Notes under the pieces: generated by a model | Database searches by the model: none | Told to the model about the DNA's origin: nothing | The model's input: only the letters and a program-made list of their open reading frames with translations | NCBI GenBank assembly: GCA_022059125.1 | Contig: JAEUWY010000015.1 | Location: 1,364,001 to 1,428,000, forward strand | Direction of reading: 5' to 3' | Length of the DNA stretch: 64,000 nucleotides | Source of the DNA: Corynespora cassiicola | Taxonomy: Eukaryota; Ascomycota; Dothideomycetes; Pleosporales; Corynesporascaceae | Translations under genes and position numbers: made by a program | Part shown: piece by piece, positions 11,329 through 20,229 of the stretch | Numbering within the stretch: the stretch's first letter is position 1 | Layout: the number at the start of each line of letters is the position of its first letter

Positions 11329-13296
11329 CTGCGGCTATCAGAGCGTATGGTTCTTGGCGTTGGGCTTAAAGGTGATGGGTGTTGGCACAGGGGGACCGGG
11401 TCGTTCTCCAAATAAAGTGACTCCAGTAGCGATCGATACTCTTGGAGACCTTCCATATGCGTTGATTACTTCTCTCTAGTACGGCGAGAAATCTAGCATT
11501 GGTTGCGTGAGTCGAGCATATCAGGAGCGACTCACTGACTGCATTTTTTTACTTTGTTTACTAGGATTAGAGCAATGGCTCCAGTTTGCATCTTCACCAT
11601 ATAATAGAGTTACGATCAAAAATCCATCTATGGTGTGCTTGTGCTGTTTTTGACGCTTAGACCAGCTTACTGTCCTTTCAAGGTTAGCTTCATGCGAGTA
11701 TAGCAACATTTACTGGGGGTGGTTATGCTGATCAACCTCAACTTACTTCTCCTTGACAGTGCCCCGTGTTTCTGGTATATTGAATATGCATTTGTTCCAG
11801 ACTCCGTATTCTGCTTCCAGAACGTCTCTATGAGCAAATATTGGCAATCTGAGTGACGTTGCCTCCCTTCCGCCCTGTTCGAATCTTGGCAATCGGCCTT
11901 ATACATAGACACTACGCGTTTCCGTCCCTCTGGCACATGCCGTTATCTTATTCAGTTAGTCTTGCCTTTTATTGTAGTTTTTTTGTAGCAGAAGTGCACC
12001 GTTCCCTATATTAACACCAAGTCGGCCAGCTCAAGATCCCTGCCGAGCACCGAGCACAAGACCGGCGCTATACCCATCGCTGCGAACTTCACCTCCTTTT
12101 CCCACATCAGGCTTGTCTATCTGCTCGGCGAGTGCTTTAATTTCTTTGCTTCGCCACATTGATGTGAGGACCCAGTGGAGCGGCCAGGTAAGCTTCGGTA
12201 ATATCTCTCGCATATTGTCGTCAGCTGCGACCTGCACGAGACGTTCACCATTTCTTAGTATGTTCGTTCCTGCATTACCGATACCCTTAATTAGTTAGTA
12301 CTGGTTAGATGGCTGATTGACAAACACAACTTCTTTCCGTTTGCAAAGGTGGACATTGGTCTTCCGATCTAAACGCCCAGCCATTAATCCACCGAGGCAG
12401 CTTGGAACAAGGGAACCAAGTTTTTGTTATACTATCCACACAAAACAGGACCAAATATAGGGCTCATTTAATCTGGTGAATCTTCTGAAACAGCTACTAC
12501 CATTTGGTATTTTAGAACACTCTCAAGGCGCTTGGAAGTCCTTGGGTATATTGGATAGATTTTTGTAATATCACGATTGAATCATAAACCAAAAGAGCTT
12601 TCGTTGCTAAGCTATATGACTATGTTTCCTAAGGCTATCCCTGCTAATGTTTTAATTGAAAGGAGACATCACGGTAGTATGTAGATCACTTATTTGCTTT
12701 TCCCTTCCTTTCTTTCCGTCTAGCTTGTTTCCTAGGCCCGAATGACTAGCTTTCTAGGCGCCTAGCTCAGATAACACCATTAATGAAGCACACATAACAC
12801 ATCACTACAGCACTTCAGATCACGGGAATAGCAAGCACTCGAACTTTTACAAGTAAAGATGCTTACTTTGCGCAAAACTTCGCTCTAAATGCCAGTCAAT
12901 CCGCTTAGATCAGAATGAATCTCTAACGGAGACTACGGCGCTATGGCGACGCAGTGGCCTTAGCCATTGGCCTGGCTAACCCCATCTGTAAGCATGTTAC
13001 CCACCTCGGCGCATGCCATTAAGACACATTGAGCTGGATTGAGCGCACGAGCAGGTGGCTTATACCGACTGACCTCGTCAAGACGTCGATTCAGGCATGC
13101 ATGATCTTGGGGTACTATATGCATCCTTGCAATGGATCGAGCATTTTCAGGTCACTCAAGAACAAAAATGCCTTGTCCACAATCATATATAAACCCCAGC
13201 TTTGTGCCCTTGAAATGAACATTCACAATCATCATCCAATAACTCTATTCTATCTCTATCTCTCCAATTACTCGCTAAACCACCCTATTTTTCAAT
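11329..13296. other. Gene-poor, AT-rich stretch
   Basis: About 2 kb without a convincing gene. By eye it is richer in A/T and TA steps than the flanks. Two stretches look like decayed coding sequence that I cannot identify: an open minus-strand frame of about 88 codons ending at 12031, and a plus-strand frame around 12300-12660 broken by several stops (readable pieces such as WLIDKHNFFPFAKVDIGLPI). No terminal repeats or transposase motifs were recognised. Confidence 0.4.
13186..13193 (+). promoter_or_regulatory. TATA box of the secreted-protein gene
   Basis: TATATAAA lies 111 bases upstream of the ATG at 13297 and is followed by an AC/CT-rich leader with repeated TCTAT/TCTC motifs. That combination is common at strongly expressed, inducible fungal genes. 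Confidence 0.55.
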
Positions 13297-14064
13297 ATGC
13301 ATACTGTCACCATCCTCAGTGCGCTCATTGGCTTGAGTCGCTCGATTCCCCTCAGCCAAGTCAACCCCAACAGTCCTCTTGTGGAGCTTCCTATCGTACT
13401 TTCCAGTACTCCAAACTCTGCTACTGCCGGCGTTGCTGCAACTTCCCAGTTCGCGGGGAGCACCGAGACCATCCAACTGAAAGAGATACCCATCCCCGCC
13501 TTCAGAGTGGGTCAAGCCATGCTCGCAAATGGCTTTGAGCTGCGCACAGACGTCTCTCTTGATGGAACCCTTCTGGCATTTCCCATCACAATCCACAAGG
13601 TCGGAGGTGCCCAAGTCCCCGCCGGGCACCAAGGCGACATCACCTTGGGCCCAATCACTCTGCCGTCTATGAGCGTCAACTTCGCAGGCCTCACCAAGAG
13701 CATTGGCTTTCGCGCCGACAGTACGATTGGTAACATCAAGATCAGCCCTCCTGCTCTCGGACCTGCGAAGCGCCTGGTCAACTTCATGGATGAATTCGTC
13801 GACGTTGGCGTTAAAACTGGCGATGTAGTCAGCCAGAAGAAACCCGTGAATAATAAGGTCGCGACGCGCCAGGTCAACTTTTGGGATGAGTTCATCGATA
13901 TTGGCATTGAAATCGGCAATATCACTATCAACCCCCCGAGAAGAATGGCTAGGGACCTCGAGGGCCGCGAAGTCAGCTTGCTTGGTAGGGCCATCGAACT
14001 CAGTGGCGTGGAAGTCACGGTGCATATCAATGGTACCGCGGTCTCTGTCTCCATGTCTGGTTAA
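13297..14064 (+). CDS. Putative secreted cysteine-free protein with two dibasic-flanked repeats
   Basis: Single-exon ORF of 255 aa. The first 20 residues (MHTVTILSALIGLSRSIPLS) look like a signal peptide, though its hydrophobic core is short. No cysteine is present. The C-terminal half holds two imperfect copies of one unit: RLVNFMDEFVDVG at 159-171 and RQVNFWDEFIDIG at 191-203. The second is followed by GNITINPP, which echoes GNIKISPP at 145-152 before the first. The units are bounded by KR (158-159), KK (181-182), TR (190-191) and RR (215-216), of which KR and RR would suit Kex2 cleavage. I recognise no family. It could be a secreted effector-like or cell-wall protein, or a Kex2-processed repeat precursor; both are inference. 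It sits alone between AT-rich DNA and the paralogue cluster. Confidence 0.65.
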   Translation: MHTVTILSALIGLSRSIPLSQVNPNSPLVELPIVLSSTPNSATAGVAATSQFAGSTETIQLKEIPIPAFRVGQAMLANGFELRTDVSLDGTLLAFPITIHKVGGAQVPAGHQGDITLGPITLPSMSVNFAGLTKSIGFRADSTIGNIKISPPALGPAKRLVNFMDEFVDVGVKTGDVVSQKKPVNNKVATRQVNFWDEFIDIGIEIGNITINPPRRMARDLEGREVSLLGRAIELSGVEVTVHINGTAVSVSMSG

Positions 14065-14593
14065 AAGAAGAAAGTCATTTCGTTAGGTTGGAGTGGTCAC
14101 AGGTATTAGCAATCTCTATTGCATACCAAGCGTGATATGGTTTTCGATAGGCACGCCTTCAATACACGCATTTTCATAAAAGACTGTACTCATTAGTCAA
14201 AAAAGGCTGCATTCTTGCACCAGATATGACTCGTTCAAATAATTACTCATCATTGACACATGTTACTGGCAGGCTGGAGGTTTTCTCAGCGGATGAAAAT
14301 TTATAAGAAAGTATGACGTTTCATATAGATGAACACAAGACTCAAATTAGGCCCCTCTACCCCTAATTAGCACAAAACCAGGACAGAATGAGATAGAAGA
14401 AACGACTAATAGGTAGATTAACCGAGACAAATGATATTTAAACATGATTGCTACATGAAATGACTAATTGCGATGATCTTTTCTTCGTACAATAGAACCA
14501 GAGCAACAACTTTGATTCAAGCTTTCACTATCTGATAGGGCCATGCTTAGGAGCCGCAAATATTTCGCGAAAAGGCGACAGTCATCTCAAGCT
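14065..14593. other. Intergenic region between convergent genes
   Basis: AT-rich 3' sequence shared by the secreted-protein gene (+) and paralogue 3 (-). No gene recognised. Confidence 0.45.
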
Positions 14594-15581
14594 TCAATAT
14601 TTCTGGATGTATTCGTTCAACCTGCGTAGGTCTAGGTAGTGCCCGGGAGTTGAAGACATTTCTCTAATGCCTCTGTAATGGAACCTGACAATTGTAGGCA
14701 TTTTCTTATTCCCAGAGGCTTCAGATAGTTCCCATAGGACGTCCATGACGAGACTTGTTTCCTCTTCTTTAGAGTTGGCGCTAAGCGCTAACGCTAAAGG
14801 CAACCATGAAGGATGGAAATCTAGGTGCTCCAGGTGGGAACGTCCAAGAAAATATGGGTAGAAAGGGAGCTCCAACACCAGAGTTTTCAGCCTGCTAAAA
14901 CGAGACATCGCCATTTCAGCATCGTCTAGGTAATGTCTCCACGTGTGGGTCATGTCATAGCGTGAGTGCTCGTGTCCGCGTTCATAGTACAAAACCATGT
15001 GGTAGATGAACTGGAATGGCATATTTGCAGCCCGGGGGATATAGAGTCGTGCTTGGTTCTCATGCTGAGTGTAATACTTTCTGATCAGGAACCTGTTCTT
15101 ATTGAAGTAAATTTTGCGAGCTTCATGGAAAATAGCTCTGCAAGTCCACATAATAGCGATATCTTTTCTCCCCCATCTCTCTGGGTTTAGGTCATAACGT
15201 TCAATCCATTTGTTTACATTCCATTTTGTTCCCCGATGCTTTGGCTTTGCAATATATTCCGAATCTGTGGGGTTCAAGGACATACTTATGGGCTTTTCAT
15301 GAATGACCAATAATTTGTAAATCGTTTCCCGTACCACGAAAGGAAGATCGAAGAAATTAAGGCCTTCCTTAAGAAACACTGGGTCTGTATAGGGTGGAAA
15401 TACAGGGTCCTTTCGAAGGGAGTAAGAATAATTAGTAGAGCTTACAAGACGATGAAATACTTACATCAAAGTTGTTTTCTATTTCCCAAGGGATCAATGG
15501 AGGGAACTCCTGTCTCCAGCAGCAGTTGACGAAACAACAACACGGCTCACTACATTGACACTTCCGTTCAATCCGCGCCAT
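14594..15581 (-). CDS. LPxELR-domain (F-box/2EXR-like) protein, paralogue 3, with Cys-rich leader
   Basis: Two exons on the minus strand, 15581..15465 and 15409..14594, with a 55-base intron (GTAAGT...GAAAG) give 310 aa. Exon 1 encodes MARIERK then CQCSEPCCCFVNCC (C8, C10, C14-C16, C20, C21). Exon 2 has FDLPFVVRETIYKLL, ISMSLNP, WTCRAIFHEARK, IPRAANMPFQF, a THTWRHYLDDAEM block with SRFSRL, MPTIVRFHYRG and LDLRRLNEYI. Exon count, phase (0) and leader all match paralogue 1. The frame is open upstream to 15629, so a start 16 codons earlier is possible; 15581 is preferred because it puts the Cys cluster at a distance similar to the other copies. Function unknown. Confidence 0.75.
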
Positions 15582-15929
15582 CGAATGTGAATCTATTTGT
15601 GAGAAGCTTAACATTAAATTGTAAATCACATTGGTCTTTTATATTCGAAGCTGTTTGCTTTAGATCCAATATTCTTGTCTTTGAACCAATCGCTTTGAGT
15701 GTGTCATCTTTCCTGAATATGACACGTGAACCGTCTTTCGATATGATATTTTAACATCGTGACAGTACTCTTCGCAAATAAATAAAAGGGCACATGATTA
15801 ATTGTACACGTGTATTCTCGGCAAACGGATCTTGGCATTCTTCTACGAATGATGATTTTACGCCCTGCTATGGCTGTAAGAACTCTACCAGCCTTCTCAA
15901 GTCCAATGCAGATAAGCCAGACTTCGCTC
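15582..15929. other. Intergenic region between paralogues 3 and 4
   Basis: AT-rich spacer, probably promoter of paralogue 3 and terminator of paralogue 4. A CACGTG-like TGACACGTGAACC occurs near 15720. No gene is recognised. Confidence 0.4.
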
Positions 15930-16985
15930 TCATTTAGAGTGAACAAATATAATATCGTTCAATCTGCGCATATCTAGATTGCTCCTAATATCAGTTGCAG
16001 CATTGTTGTATTGGAACTTGACGCAAGAAGGCATTTTCTTTCCCAGGAGCTCCGTCATTGCGTTGATCAAGCCCCTGAGTGATTTCCTCTGCTCCTCCAA
16101 AGAATCTGATTGTAATGCAGAAATAAATGGTTTCCATGTAGGATTGAAGCCGTCGGTATCCTCTGGCAGCTGCGCTAACCCGAAAACCAAAACCTGTAGT
16201 TCTTGACAGCGAGAAGTTATCACTTTAGCATCATCAACAAGATGCCCCCATGTGTGGTGCATATCATATTTTTCCGGCCAGAAAGCTGCGGGATACTTGA
16301 GAATCAATGTACGAAGGAATTTGAATGGCATGCCTGGGGCTGGATCGATAGATATTGTGGTATCTGATTCCCTTTTGACGATGAACCTGTTGTTGGCGTA
16401 GAATTCTTTCCTTGTCTCATGAAACAGCTGTCTGCAAGTCGCAATAAGTGCAAGCCAGTGCGTTCCAAAGTCCCTTGAGAAGCGCTCAGTCATCACAAAG
16501 TGGCGACTCCATCGAGAAGAATTGTCTCTTTGCCTGTATTTTTCAATATACACAAGGGACGGCCTAAATGTCATCTCGATAGGTTTTTTACTCCACAAAA
16601 CCTCTCTGTAGATTTTCTTTCGGATATCATGTGGAAGATCAAAGAAGAACTGCCGGGTTTCGTCCGTTTTCTTCGCTTTTGTTTCCAGAGGGATCGAAGG
16701 TACGTAATTTCTGCGTTCTTTGAACAACTTTACGGAAATTCTTCCTGACCCGAGGTCTGTATAGAAATAAGGGCCTACATCTGCTTCAGGCTCAGCATCT
16801 GTATTCAATTCCCTACCTGGATCCCGTAGTAGATCTGAATCTGGGCTTATCATTGGGTCCATCCGCCTCACTTGATTCACTTCTGCATATAATGCAGAGT
16901 CTTCACTTGTATCCGAACTGTATGTATCATAGAAATAGCAGTCATCACGACATGCAGTCTCTCCTGGGCGCCTGGAGCGGGACAT
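15930..16985 (-). CDS. LPxELR-domain (F-box/2EXR-like) protein, paralogue 4, long N-terminus
   Basis: Uninterrupted 351-aa ORF starting at the first true ATG (16985); the open frame reaches 17018 only through a GTG. The N-terminus differs from the other copies: about 115 residues, Asp/Glu/Ser-rich, with only CRDDC (C12, C16) where the others have a Cys cluster. The family domain follows: FFDLPHDIRKKIY (114-126), IEMTFRPS, TCRQLFHETRKEFYANNRF, PAPGMPFKFLR, a HHTWGHLVDDAKV block, MPSCVKFQY and LDMRRLNDII. It is head-to-tail with paralogues 3 and 5. No intron is apparent, unlike paralogues 1 and 3. Function unknown. Confidence 0.75.
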   Translation of the reverse strand: MSRSRRPGETACRDDCYFYDTYSSDTSEDSALYAEVNQVRRMDPMISPDSDLLRDPGRELNTDAEPEADVGPYFYTDLGSGRISVKLFKERRNYVPSIPLETKAKKTDETRQFFFDLPHDIRKKIYREVLWSKKPIEMTFRPSLVYIEKYRQRDNSSRWSRHFVMTERFSRDFGTHWLALIATCRQLFHETRKEFYANNRFIVKRESDTTISIDPAPGMPFKFLRTLILKYPAAFWPEKYDMHHTWGHLVDDAKVITSRCQELQVLVFGLAQLPEDTDGFNPTWKPFISALQSDSLEEQRKSLRGLINAMTELLGKKMPSCVKFQYNNAATDIRSNLDMRRLNDIIFVHSK

Positions 16986-17376
16986 CTTGGTCAAAGTTCC
17001 AATACGGGTGGCGGTCACAAGTATGTAATTACACGACTGTTATATATCGCATCTCTCTCAATGAGACAAACAAGTATAGGTAGTAGGAAACAGAATCAGA
17101 AATTTGAATCAGAGCCATGTGATCTAAACAAGTGTTACTGTGTAAAACACGAAGGAGTTTGTGGCCGTAACTGGAAATGTTATACAAACTTCGGACAAAT
17201 TTTAGGACAGCAGAACATGACAAAAGCCTTGCAAAACAACTATATGTTTTAATTATGGAATTGATCTGAAAACTTTCTACATCTACATACTAAAACTATG
17301 TCTTTTGAAAAGCCCGACAAACAAAAATTGCCCGATTTCCACCTGGTAAGGCTTGTAGAAACCAGGTTCTTCTGAC
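16986..17376. other. Intergenic region between paralogues 4 and 5
   Basis: AT-rich spacer with only short ORFs; likely promoter of paralogue 4. No gene recognised. Confidence 0.4.
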
Positions 17377-18309
17377 TCATGGTTTGCTGATATATTTTTT
17401 CAGTCTCCGGAGGTCCAAGTCAGTAACATCTCCTTTGTTGGATCTATATGACCAAAAGTTGAATCGCACCTGACTTGGCATACTCCTATTTCCATTGGAC
17501 TGAGCCAAAGTCTCGAGAACCTGCATTACTTGTCTTTTTTCTTGTTCCTCGGACGATAAGTTCAGTGCCTCTGCCAATGGTCTCCAGGTATCATGAGAAA
17601 ATCTGTTTCCATTGTAGTGGGGGTTAAAATCCGGCGGACACTCCCATAGGTTCGACGTCAAGCTTTCTAATTTTGAAAACCGAGACAACACAACCTCGGC
17701 ATCGTCGATCAAGTGACCCCAGATATTACACATATTGTGATTCACGGGTTCGAAGTTGATTTCGTAATTGAAAATGAGATGGAACAGAAGGTCAAATGGC
17801 ATTCCTGGGCTTTCTGGTATGTGAAAGTGTGGGCTAAGGGTCATGTGCTCTGGTGAATAGGGTCCAGGAAACCTGAAGATGCGGGACCGATTAAACCGAT
17901 AGTAAACTCCTCGTGCCTCATGAAATATCTGTTTACATGTCTGTAATAGTGTCCATGTTCATGCATTGCTTGGTAGCTTTGCTTTTCTCCTGGAATTCGT
18001 CCGCCACTCGTCCCAGATGGAGTCAAGTGCTGGCTTCTTATTGTCAAGCATGAGCCGTGCCCAGGACATTGTTATTGGGCGATCGTTTTGAACCACATAT
18101 TGCCAGATGCTGTTGCGAAGTTCACCAGGCAAATCTAGGATGTGTTTTCTATTTGAGAGATAAAGTGCGTTATTACATCCCCCGATCTCGACAATTTCCT
18201 TGGGACGTCCATCCACATGCTGCGAAGGCTCCGGGGGAGATCCAGTCGTTATGCAGCATTGGTCGTAGTGACAGCAACTCGTTCTTCCATTACATTGGCA
18301 GCCGATCAT
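17377..18309 (-). pseudogene. LPxELR-family paralogue 5, full length but broken by one in-frame TGA
   Basis: Read from the ATG at 18309, this frame runs 311 codons to a final stop at 17377, matching the roughly 306-310 aa of paralogues 1 and 3. Its only defect is a TGA at 17961..17959 (codon 117), just before the conserved LQTCKQIFHEAR block. Before it come the Cys leader CQCNGRTSCCHYDQCC (C4, C6, C12, C13, C18, C19) and ILDLPGELRNSIWQYVV. After it come IPESPGMPFDLL, a NIWGHLIDDAEVV block, MPSQVRFNF and LDLRRLKKYI, all in the same frame. I found no GT-AG intron of length divisible by three that removes the stop. A CGA to TGA change is one simple explanation. Sequencing error, readthrough or an unusual intron remain possible. 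Confidence 0.7.
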
Positions 18310-19149
18310 TTTCACAACAAGTCTCCGTTGCGTATGATATATGTGGCAGGTTAGAGCGTATAAAGCCACAGAATGGCTACACCAACTATTCTTATATATT
18401 GACCGCATGGTTGGCAAGCGTAGACTGATGAAAGCGAGCAATATCAAATTATGATTGTTAGGTGCACGGGATCAATCACAAAAAATATTTTTGTTATTGG
18501 AACAACAGATGATGCTTCCCAAGCCCCTCGGTTTAGCAGCATCAGACTATGGCGGAATTCGTGTTTATTATCAAACCGTTAGCATTCTGGGTGTCATGCA
18601 GACAATGAAGCAACTCGTTCCAGATACAAAACCTCATCCAGCTTACAAATCCCCAAGTTGTTTATGCTCTTTGATAGAGTGCAGGAGCACACAGGAACCA
18701 TATGGCTCTTTTGGTATAAAACAATCGGCAGAATGGACCCTCGACTCCGTCCGGACGATACAGTCAATGTTCCCCAGCACGAGGTCATGTTGGAACCACT
18801 AAATCAGACATCAGTCCCATCAATTTCAAGTGCAATGCAAATGATATTGAGCGTTTGCGGAAACGCACAAGTGACTAGGTGCCACCGCCTTTTCCCTTGA
18901 AAGAAGTTAGAGAAATGGCTGTTTTAGCAGGAGTTCTTCAGGCTTGCCTTTCACGCATTACCTCAATCGACATGGACGTCTCCAATGGATTGTCGGTAAG
19001 CTTAGTCCTGCCGGGCGTGATTGTGTGGCTGAGCCCATGGAATTCCGGCAAGCGTGTGTGGTGGCAGTAAACAAGCAGCGCAAGGCGAGTCGTGCGTGCT
19101 ACATCAACATTTCGGGGTGAAAGTGAAAGTGAAATCAAGAAGCGCTTTC
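18310..19149. other. Intergenic region, no gene recognised
   Basis: Upstream of paralogue 5 and downstream of the metallo-beta-lactamase-fold gene. ORFs up to 115 codons on the plus strand show no domain or family similarity to neighbours. Confidence 0.4.
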
Positions 19150-20229
19150 TCATGTTTTTCCGATTCTGTGTTCTTTTCCTGACGTCAAAGCCACGAGTTC
19201 GGTGTGGTTCAGTATCTTGCGGTGATCCGTGCCATTCTCGAGTAACATTTGCTTGATCTCATCCATGGCATATTTTCCTATGCGGGTCTGGCGAACTGAC
19301 AGCCCTCGGTTGTTCTTATCGGCATCATGAGCACTAATCCAGGCTTGTGCATATAGGCTGCGAGCAATCTGCAAGCCGCCTGGTGAGCCAGCAGAAATGT
19401 TTCCCCCCAAGTACCAAGGGTTCTCGACACGGTCGAATGAATGAATTAGTGCACTCAACGGCAGAGCGGATTCTGAAACAAGATGCGACGATGCGTACGG
19501 GCGAATGATATCGAAAGGCACACCATGAGGAGAGTAGATGACAGACAAGGTCTTCTCCCTGTCGTTGTAAGGAGAGGGAACAATCGTGCTAGGCGAAGAC
19601 AGTATCGTCATTGGGGAGCCGGGAGAGGCGGGCGGGCTGAGGGGCAGATCAAGATATCGGCCTGGGGTTGCTGACAATACGCTGCATGATGGACGATAAG
19701 TGATACCAATTGCGTGGTGGAGGCCCGATATGTCTCTTTTTGCCGGCATCCAAGCAACAGTCACTTCTCCGCACGAACCGCGAGGCGACAAGGGCGGCAG
19801 GGCTAAACGATACATGGAGTTGTGGACACCTTGGACGTATTTTGGAAGGGCTTGGACCAGCTCTGGTCGGAAATGTCTCCAGGATCGTATTTTCTTGGCG
19901 GCCGGCGGTGTTGCCAATATGGTCGACTGGCAGTCCGGGGGCAGCTGGCGCAAAGTCTCTTCATGACAATGGTCAGGCTTATCCTGTGATATCAAGATGA
20001 GATCGGGCTCCTGGTCGAGCTCCTTCAACGAGGAAATGCATGGCGCGGTCGTCTGCTCGGAGGTGGAGAAGATGGAACTGAGAATCGTGGCAGCACCGAC
20101 GAGCCAGGGATCAATTAGTATGGTGAAGGATCCCGGAAACAGGCCTGGGGACGAGATGGGAGCAGCCGGGGGAGAAAAGGTGAGCAGGAAAGCGGTATCC
20201 CCGTTGAGGCTCTGGACGGTCAGGGACAT
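19150..20229 (-). CDS. Metallo-beta-lactamase-fold family protein
   Basis: Single-exon gene of 359 aa. The start at 20229 (MSLTVQSLNGDTAFLLTFSP) is chosen over an in-frame ATG 13 codons upstream because it begins directly with the conserved fold. ILIDPWL (about residues 38-44) and ISQDKPDHCHEETLRQLP are typical of the fungal branch of the beta-lactamase superfamily related to UlaG-type hydrolases. The usual HxHxDH metal motif appears as D-K-P-D-H-C-H, so the first histidine is not conserved and metal binding may be altered. Pro/Ser-rich loops occur around 200-230. Substrate unknown; the protein is likely cytosolic because no signal peptide is seen. It marks the end of the accessory cluster. 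Confidence 0.8.
   Translation of the reverse strand: MSLTVQSLNGDTAFLLTFSPPAAPISSPGLFPGSFTILIDPWLVGAATILSSIFSTSEQTTAPCISSLKELDQEPDLILISQDKPDHCHEETLRQLPPDCQSTILATPPAAKKIRSWRHFRPELVQALPKYVQGVHNSMYRLALPPLSPRGSCGEVTVAWMPAKRDISGLHHAIGITYRPSCSVLSATPGRYLDLPLSPPASPGSPMTILSSPSTIVPSPYNDREKTLSVIYSPHGVPFDIIRPYASSHLVSESALPLSALIHSFDRVENPWYLGGNISAGSPGGLQIARSLYAQAWISAHDADKNNRGLSVRQTRIGKYAMDEIKQMLLENGTDHRKILNHTELVALTSGKEHRIGKT

Noticed and set aside
12031..12297. About 88 codons open on the minus strand in the AT-rich stretch
   Set aside because: No recognisable motif and too short; kept only as a possible relic in the intergenic entry.
17841..18047. Separate minus-strand ORF overlapping the break in paralogue 5
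   Set aside because: It is in another frame; the family blocks on both sides of the break are in one common frame interrupted only by TGA.
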